Shown piece by piece: positions 16,285 to 20,317 of a stretch of DNA of 20,317 bases. The notes below the pieces were generated by a model. That model worked only from the letters and a program-made list of their open reading frames with translations, was not told the DNA's origin and ran no database searches. Position numbers and translations under genes: made by a program. Location of the stretch: assembly GCA_934445015.1 (NCBI GenBank), contig CAKSDJ010000025.1, positions 1 to 20,317 of the forward strand. The letters run 5' to 3'. This DNA is from an uncultured Eubacteriales bacterium. Lineage in GTDB: Bacteria; Bacillota; Clostridia; Oscillospirales; Acutalibacteraceae. Every line of letters starts with the position of its first letter. Within the stretch, counting starts at the first letter, position 1.

Positions 16285-16917
16285 ATGAAAACAGCAATTA
16301 TTTGTGCTAACGGAAAAGCCGGAAAACTCATCACCGAAGAGGCAGTCAACAGGGGCTTTGATGTTACCGCAATTGTAAGAGGCAAAAACAATTCAATCGC
16401 AGAAAAGGCAATAATAAAAGACCTTTTCGATTTAGAGGCGACTGACCTTTGTGAATTTGACGTTATTGTTGACGCTTGCGGAGGTTGGACCGCAGATACT
16501 ATTCCGAATATTCCGAAAGCGGGCGCATACCTATGCGATTTGCTTTCAGATACAAAAAAAAGACTTATTATAGTAGGCGGTGCAGGAAGTCTTTTTGTTA
16601 ATGCCGAGCACACCCTCACCGTAGCAGATGGTCCTGATTTTCCCGACGCATTCAAGCCGCTTGCCGCAGCACATCAAACCTTGCTTAACAATTTGCGTAA
16701 CCGCAATGACGTTTTGTGGACATATATCAGTCCGGCAGGTGACTTTAGGGCAGACGGTAAAAAAACCGGCGAATATATACTCGGCGGTGACGAACTTGTG
16801 CTAAATGCAAACGGTGAAAGTGTTATAAGTTATGCGGATTATGCCGTCGCTGCGGTTGACGAAATAGAAAAAGGTACACATATTAAACAGCGCATCAGCG
16901 TTGTCGGCAAACAGTAA
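16285..16917 (+). CDS. NAD(P)-binding Rossmann-fold oxidoreductase (atypical SDR, YwnB-like)
   Basis: A 210-residue cytoplasmic protein of the NAD(P)H-binding atypical short-chain dehydrogenase group. The nucleotide-binding loop is CANGKAGKL at residues 7-15. Family members usually have Gly at the first position (GxxGxxG), but Cys7 is found here. VTAIVRGKNN (29-38) ends strand 2 with the Arg typical of NADP preference. DVIVDACGGW, RLIIVGGAGSLFV, the AHQTLL helix and TYISPAGDF follow the family pattern, and no Ser-Tyr-Lys catalytic triad is evident. The ribosome site is GGAGG, 10 bases before ATG. It is divergent from HxlR, and 85 bp upstream of the macrodomain/sirtuin pair on the same strand. 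The substrate is unknown; a role in quinone, electrophile or flavin redox stress is inference. Confidence 0.9.
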   Translation: MKTAIICANGKAGKLITEEAVNRGFDVTAIVRGKNNSIAEKAIIKDLFDLEATDLCEFDVIVDACGGWTADTIPNIPKAGAYLCDLLSDTKKRLIIVGGAGSLFVNAEHTLTVADGPDFPDAFKPLAAAHQTLLNNLRNRNDVLWTYISPAGDFRADGKKTGEYILGGDELVLNANGESVISYADYAVAAVDEIEKGTHIKQRISVVGKQ

Positions 16918-16924
16918 TTCAAGT

Positions 16925-16974
16925 TGAACCTTGCGGTATTCTTAAGCGGATAAAAAATCAAACCGTGAGGTTCA
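16925..16974 (+). other. Long hairpin in the oxidoreductase-macrodomain gap
   Basis: TGAACCTTGCGG (16925-16936) pairs with CCGTGAGGTTCA (16963-16974) over 12 bp with two G-T wobbles, with a 26-base loop. No T run follows, so it is not a classical terminator. It may set the mRNA level of the downstream pair or be a processing site. Confidence 0.45.
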
Positions 16975-17002
16975 GCCATACTTTATTTCAGAGGTATTTA
17001 AA

Positions 17003-17776
17003 ATGACGCAAACTGAAAAACGGCTGTATTTAATATCAGAACTGATAAAAGAAAATTCAAGTTATTCGGGCATAACAATTTCAAAAGATGAGAACGAGCA
17101 AAAAAGCCTGCTGCGTGCATTGTTTAATATGCGTATGCCAAAACCCGTAAGCAAAGAGTTTTTAAATATACAGGATGAATATTTAAAGGAAGAAATCAGG
17201 AAAAAAGGCGTTACGGATTTTAATGATTTGAAACCGGTAATTCAGGATATTTATTTATGGCAAGGCGATATTACCACGCTTAAATGTGATGCAATTGTAA
17301 ACGCTGCAAACAGCGGTATGCTGGGTTGTTTTTTTCCTAATCATATGTGTATTGATAACGCTATTCATACATATGCAGGCGTTCAATTGCGTCTTGCCTG
17401 CAATAACATTATGCAAAGACAAGGTTATAAAGAAAAAACCGGTAATGCCAAAATTACTCAGGCATATAATCTGCCCTGCAGGTATATAATTCACACCGTA
17501 GGTCCGATTGTTAAAGACAATCCTACAAAAAAGGATTGCGAACTTTTAAAATCATGTTATTATTCCTGCTTAAAGGCGGCAGATGAAAACCACATTAACA
17601 GCATAGCATTTTGCTGTATTTCAACAGGAGAATTTAATTTTTGTAATGAAACCGCAGCGCAAATTGCTGTTGACACCGTAAAAAAATACAAAGCAGAAAC
17701 TCAAAGCAAAATCAAGGTGATATTTAATGTTTTTAAGGACTTGGACTTACGCATCTACAGAAAAATTTTCGGATAA
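17003..17776 (+). CDS. Zinc-type macrodomain protein-ADP-ribose hydrolase
   Basis: A 257-residue macrodomain protein expected to remove ADP-ribose from proteins modified by its partner sirtuin. Residues 1-85 are the N-terminal extension found in the sirtuin-linked family. The macro core starts at WQGDITTLKCDAIVNAAN (86-103). LGCFFPNHMCIDNAIH (107-122) is the family signature, in which Cys109, His114 and Cys116 are the likely zinc ligands next to the catalytic loop. NLPCRYIIHTVGP and CISTGEFNFCNETAA form the distal-ribose and phosphate loops. The latter differs from the more common STGVFGFP form, which may affect rate or specificity. The ribosome site AGAGG lies 8 bases before ATG. The gene overlaps the next one by 50 bp, implying translational coupling. 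Confidence 0.93.
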   Translation: MTQTEKRLYLISELIKENSSYSGITISKDENEQKSLLRALFNMRMPKPVSKEFLNIQDEYLKEEIRKKGVTDFNDLKPVIQDIYLWQGDITTLKCDAIVNAANSGMLGCFFPNHMCIDNAIHTYAGVQLRLACNNIMQRQGYKEKTGNAKITQAYNLPCRYIIHTVGPIVKDNPTKKDCELLKSCYYSCLKAADENHINSIAFCCISTGEFNFCNETAAQIAVDTVKKYKAETQSKIKVIFNVFKDLDLRIYRKIFG

Positions 17777-18596
17777 CTTAAAAAAACTCAAGTATGAATT
17801 TGAAAATGCTGATGCAATCATAATAGGCGCCGGTGCAGGGCTTTCGGTTGCAGCGGGTTTTGATTACTGTGGTGAGCGTTTTAACAAATTTTTCTCTGAC
17901 TTCCACCAAAAGTACGGCATTAACGATATGTACTCCGGCGGATTTTATCCGTTTGACACCTTAGAAGAATATTGGGCATGGTGGTCAAGGCAAATATTTA
18001 TCAACAGATATGGCTGTGACGTAGGCGATGTTTATTTTAAGTTGCTGTCACTGGTTAAAAATAAGGATTATTTTGTGCTGACAACAAATGTTGATCACCA
18101 ATTCCAACGGGCAGGGTTTGATAAAAAACGGCTGTTTTACACGCAGGGTGACTATGGGTTATTGCAATGCTCCAACGCATGCCATAACAGGACTTATGAC
18201 AATGAGGATGTTGTAAAACGAATGGTTGCCGATCAAAAAGATATGAAAATCCCTGCGGCGCTTATCCCTAAATGCCCTGTATGCGAAAATCCTATGACGG
18301 TAAATTTGCGTTGCGACAATAATTTTGTTCAGGATGAGGGTTGGTATAACGCCGCGAATCGATATAATGACTTTATTCGCCGATATGAAAGTTTACACGT
18401 ATTATTTTTAGAACTCGGCGTCGGAATGAACACCCCCGGAATTATAAAATATCCCTTTTGGCAAATGACGGCTGAAAATCCAAGAGCCGTTTATGCCTGC
18501 ATCAATAAGGGTCAATCATTTTGCCCTAAAGAAATTGCAAACAAATCAATATTGATTAACACTGATATTACTGACGTGCTTATAAAACTTAAATAA
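17727..18596 (+). CDS. Class M sirtuin (SirTM), putative protein ADP-ribosyltransferase
   Basis: A 289-residue NAD-dependent enzyme of the SirTM class, whose studied members ADP-ribosylate proteins instead of deacetylating them. The NAD loop IIGAGAGLSVAAGF spans residues 32-45, and TTNVDHQFQRAGF (119-131) replaces the usual TQNID motif, keeping Asn121. Where classical sirtuins have the catalytic His the sequence reads FYTQGDY with Gln140, as expected for SirTM. Zinc ligands are Cys148, Cys152, Cys183 and Cys186. ELGVGMNTPGIIKYPFW lies in the C-terminal Rossmann part. The start at 17727 lies inside the macrodomain gene and has ribosome site AAGGTGA 7 bases upstream; no later in-frame ATG precedes the NAD loop. 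GcvH-L and LplA2 genes, its usual companions in staphylococci and streptococci, are absent here. Confidence 0.93.
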   Translation: MFLRTWTYASTEKFSDNLKKLKYEFENADAIIIGAGAGLSVAAGFDYCGERFNKFFSDFHQKYGINDMYSGGFYPFDTLEEYWAWWSRQIFINRYGCDVGDVYFKLLSLVKNKDYFVLTTNVDHQFQRAGFDKKRLFYTQGDYGLLQCSNACHNRTYDNEDVVKRMVADQKDMKIPAALIPKCPVCENPMTVNLRCDNNFVQDEGWYNAANRYNDFIRRYESLHVLFLELGVGMNTPGIIKYPFWQMTAENPRAVYACINKGQSFCPKEIANKSILINTDITDVLIKLK

Positions 18597-18630
18597 GTCA
18601 ATTCTATTTTATTAAATGTAAATTCGGCAT

Positions 18631-18667
18631 AAAAATCTCTCTGTCTAACATGACAGAGAGATTTTTT
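18631..18667. terminator. Bidirectional terminator between the sirtuin and antiporter genes
   Basis: AAAAATCTCTCTGTC (18631-18645) and GACAGAGAGATTTTT (18652-18666) form a perfect 15-bp stem with a 6-base loop. The T-rich arm gives a U tract on both strands. It lies 35 bp past the sirtuin stop and 27 bp past the antiporter stop. Confidence 0.93.
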
Positions 18668-18693
18668 GTGTTAATGGTAGTTTAAGATTATTT

Positions 18694-19881
18694 TTACAGC
18701 AGTTTTTTATAACTGAAATCAATTCCTAACGCACCACGCGGAGCGGTTATCAATATGCCCGTTACGGCAATTGAAAGAACAATACTTCCGCAAGGAAGCC
18801 CCATAGCAAGTGGTACAGAGCCAATTGCCGCCTGCACAGTTGCTTTTGGCAAATAGGCAATAATGCAGAAGAGCCGTTCTTTAAATGCAAGCGGTGTTCC
18901 GATAAGGCAGAGCAAAACGCCTACTGCACGGAATAGCAGTGCAATAAATATCAATTCTACGGCGACAATTCCGGCACCCGGAGTATATCTGATATCAACC
19001 GCAGCGCCGACTAACACAAATAAAATTACTTCAGCGGCAAGCCACAATTTGCCAAGTTTTTCTGACAGACGTTTAGTCACAAGGTCGATGCTTTTAATAT
19101 TTAAAACGCACGCCATACCGACCACGGCGAGGAGCCCGGAAAAAGCGACCCACTGTTTTATCAATTCCTCAATTGCAATCAAAAGGAATGATACGCCAAG
19201 TACGATAATTACCTTTAAACTGTTTCGAATAAGATGACCGCAGACATAAGCCCTTTCAAAAAACAGTGCAAGTAAAAGGCCAGATAATGCTCCTACTGAA
19301 ACACCGAATAAAATAGAAATCGGAATATTGACAAAGTCGAGCACATTTGCTTTTCCCCCCTGGGCCATACCAACAAACGTGGTAAACAGCACAATCGCAA
19401 AAATATCGTCGCAGGACGCACCTGCCATAATGAGTTGCGGTATGCCTTTTTCTGTTCCGCATTTTTTCTCAATAAGATGCAACATACGCGGAACAACAAC
19501 AGCAGGCGAAACGGCACCGAGCACCGAGCCCATAACGGCGGCTTCAATATAAGAAATATTCAAAAGCAACGGTGCAAATATCAAATACCCGAAAATTTCA
19601 AAACACGCCGGTACAAATGACATCAATAGTGCCGGTCGGCCGACCATTTTAAGGTCGGATAGATTAAGTGACAGACCGGCTTTTAACAAAATTATAATCA
19701 GTGCCATTTGACGCAACTCCGATGAAATACCAAGGATTGATGGATCAAGCAGATCCATTGCATACGGACCGAGCAGTATACCGGCAACAATCATTCCTAC
19801 AATTTGAGGCAAGTGTATTATTTTGCAGATTGCTGCGAAAAAAAGACCAACAAGAAAAATCAGTGCCAGGGATGATAACAT
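18694..19881 (-). CDS. Cation:proton antiporter (Na_H_Exchanger family), under a fluoride riboswitch
   Basis: A 395-residue membrane protein with about 12 hydrophobic segments. The start at 19881 (MLSSLALIFL) follows GGAGG seven bases upstream; an in-frame ATG 21 bp earlier would overlap this ribosome site. GMIVAGILLGPYAMDLL is the typical first re-entrant region. LGAVSPAVVVPRML (121-134) and GASCDDIFAIVLF (154-166) form the unwound-helix ion site, with the Asp158-Asp159 pair usual in electrogenic antiporters of the CPA2/NapA kind. No C-terminal regulatory domain is present. The leader carries a fluoride-type riboswitch and antitermination hairpin, so the likely physiological role is resistance to fluoride, directly or by restoring ion balance. 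Antiporters of this superfamily are among genes known downstream of crcB riboswitches. Confidence 0.92.
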   Translation of the reverse strand: MLSSLALIFLVGLFFAAICKIIHLPQIVGMIVAGILLGPYAMDLLDPSILGISSELRQMALIIILLKAGLSLNLSDLKMVGRPALLMSFVPACFEIFGYLIFAPLLLNISYIEAAVMGSVLGAVSPAVVVPRMLHLIEKKCGTEKGIPQLIMAGASCDDIFAIVLFTTFVGMAQGGKANVLDFVNIPISILFGVSVGALSGLLLALFFERAYVCGHLIRNSLKVIIVLGVSFLLIAIEELIKQWVAFSGLLAVVGMACVLNIKSIDLVTKRLSEKLGKLWLAAEVILFVLVGAAVDIRYTPGAGIVAVELIFIALLFRAVGVLLCLIGTPLAFKERLFCIIAYLPKATVQAAIGSVPLAMGLPCGSIVLSIAVTGILITAPRGALGIDFSYKKLL

Positions 19882-19904
19882 AAAAATTCCTCCTATAAAC
19901 ACAG

Positions 19905-19947
19905 AAAAGCTGATGCCCTCTGCACATAAAATGCAGAAGTCATCAGC
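19905..19947 (-). terminator. Riboswitch-controlled intrinsic terminator
   Basis: In the minus-strand RNA, GCUGAUGACUUCUGC (19947-19933) can pair with GCAGAGGGCAUCAGC (19923-19909) over 15 positions with one mismatch and one wobble, followed by UUUU (19908-19905). Its 5' arm is also the 3' strand of the fluoride aptamer, so ligand-bound aptamer and terminator are mutually exclusive. This is an ON-switch layout. Confidence 0.85.
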
Positions 19948-19993
19948 CGGTAATCAGCGGTTTCGGCATACGCCATGGGAGAACTTCATTCCC
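19936..19993 (-). promoter_or_regulatory. Fluoride riboswitch aptamer (crcB motif)
   Basis: Read as minus-strand RNA: GGGA (19993-19990), AUGAAGUUC, then UCCC (19980-19977) forms the pseudoknot with GGGA. GAAGUU (19987-19982) pairs with GACUUC (19941-19936) as P1. A short P2-like hairpin GGC-GUAU-GCC (19974-19965) follows, then the conserved AACC (19962-19959). GCUG-AUUAC-CGGC (19958-19946) forms P3, followed by UGAUGACUUCU. The spacing GGxx-AUGxxxUUC-xxCC and the AACC-P3-UGAUGA core match the established crcB-motif consensus, such as the Pseudomonas syringae example. Identified from memory of the consensus, not by a covariance search. Confidence 0.85.
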
Positions 19994-20003
19994 AACTGAG
20001 AAC

Positions 20004-20032
20004 AGCGTATCACATAATCAAGAAAAATTCAA
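20004..20032 (-). promoter_or_regulatory. Possible promoter of the riboswitch-antiporter transcript
   Basis: On the minus strand, TTGAAT (20032-20027) is followed after 17 bp by TACGCT (20009-20004), a poor -10. It would start RNA a few bases before the aptamer, which is the expected place. Weak match. Confidence 0.35.
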
Positions 20033-20176
20033 GAGAAAAACCTGTTAGCAATTGTCACGGTATAATTTTGACACTGCTATAAGCGGTGCGTTGTATTGAC
20101 GCAAAAATTAAGGCGTTTTCTTAAAAAGCACCGCACCGAACAACACGTATTTTAATTGGATTAAAATAAGGTAATT
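20033..20176. other. Intergenic stretch with nested inverted repeats
   Basis: No gene is visible. GCGGTGC (20083-20089) and GCACCGC (20128-20134) enclose a smaller dyad ACGC/GCGT (20099-20102, 20113-20116). TTGTCA (20053-20058) and TTGACA (20068-20073) give a further short dyad, TGTCA/TGACA, near 20054-20074. The function is unknown. Confidence 0.4.
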
Positions 20177-20207
20177 AAAAATAAAAACCATCGAAAATAA
20201 TCGATGG
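20177..20207 (-). terminator. Terminator of the rRNA operon trailer
   Basis: On the minus strand CCATCGA (20207-20201), a 6-base loop and TCGATGG (20194-20188) are followed by TTTTTATTTTT (20187-20177). It ends the transcript about 98 bases after the 23S 3' end. Confidence 0.8.
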
Positions 20208-20305
20208 CAGTTTGTGTTTACAATTATTCAAAATGATATTAACAACAAAAACAACAATCACACCCTGAAAACTGAACAAGTAAAGAAAGGGAAGAGGAAT
20301 AAATA

Positions 20306-20317
20306 GGTCAAGCCCTC
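20306..20317 (-). rRNA. rrl: 23S rRNA, last 12 bases (rest outside window)
   Basis: The minus strand enters the window with GAGGGCTTGACC, the conserved 3' terminus of clostridial 23S rRNA (normally preceded by TACTAATAGGTC). The following trailer contains TTGTTCAGTTTTCAGGG, a stretch common in Firmicutes rRNA spacers. Only the very end is present, so the call rests on 12 bases plus the trailer. Confidence 0.7.

Noticed and set aside
16191..16655. 154-codon open frame on the minus strand opposite the oxidoreductase gene
   Set aside because: It is antisense to a gene with clear family motifs and its own promoter and ribosome site. Its translation has no recognisable domain.
17727..17776. 50-bp overlap of the sirtuin and macrodomain genes as a sign of frameshift or a fused gene
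   Set aside because: Both proteins are complete with their expected ends. The sirtuin start has its own ribosome site, so coupled translation explains the overlap.
18694..19881. Antiporter considered as KefB/KefC-type potassium efflux protein
   Set aside because: No C-terminal nucleotide-binding RCK/TrkA-N domain is present. The protein ends right after the last membrane segments.
20208..20305. 5S rRNA or tRNA in the rRNA trailer
   Set aside because: The stretch is AT-rich, shorter than a 5S gene, and has neither 5S conserved sequence nor a tRNA cloverleaf or T-loop.

Overview
The window looks like chromosome from an anaerobic, probably spore-forming, low-to-mid GC Clostridia, most likely a gut Ruminococcaceae/Oscillospirales type. 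The evidence is an [FeFe]-hydrogenase, Gram-positive Shine-Dalgarno sites, many intrinsic terminators, a huge secreted GH16 protein with a dockerin-like module, and a tandem pair of Spo0A-type boxes. The taxonomic placement is inference; the genes are read from the sequence.

Layout. 1-842 (+) is the 3' part of an [FeFe]-hydrogenase catalytic subunit, followed by two terminators. 979-2834 (-) is a small run, read from right to left: half-size EamA transporter, flavodoxin-like protein, GNAT acetyltransferase and small cupin. A clear promoter lies at 2877-2904. 2978-6637 (-) is a ribose-type sugar ABC operon (ATPase, permease, lipoprotein). It diverges from an AraC-family regulator (6860-7729, +), and both promoters lie in the 222-bp gap between them. 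7850-15331 (-) is a 2493-residue secreted protein: signal peptide, four ~400-residue beta-solenoid-like repeats each closed by a Cys/His module, a fifth divergent block, a dockerin/EF-hand-like module, a GH20b-like region and a C-terminal GH16 domain with an intact ExDxxE motif (E2225-D2227-E2230). Its upstream region carries two TGTCGAAA boxes 10 bp apart, the downstream one lying exactly on the -35 position. Together with the transporter and AraC regulator this resembles a polysaccharide-use locus.

15666-18596 starts with an HxlR regulator (-) divergent from an NAD(P)-binding oxidoreductase (+), with stacked dyads in front of the oxidoreductase promoter. A zinc-type macrodomain ADP-ribosyl hydrolase and a class M sirtuin (SirTM) follow, overlapping by 50 bp. 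This is a reversible protein ADP-ribosylation pair without the GcvH-L/LplA2 genes it accompanies in staphylococci and streptococci. 18694-19881 (-) is a cation:proton antiporter with a DD motif. Its leader (19905-19993) matches the fluoride (crcB) riboswitch core and overlaps an intrinsic terminator, so the antiporter is predicted to be a fluoride-inducible resistance gene. The right edge (20306-20317, -) is the last 12 bases of a 23S rRNA gene. Its trailer ends in a terminator with no 5S gene in between.

The strongest signals are the fluoride riboswitch with its antiporter, the SirTM/macrodomain pair next to a Cys-containing HxlR regulator, and the Spo0A-box promoter with the architecture of the giant GH16 protein. 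All named families are known. What may be undescribed is their combination and control here.
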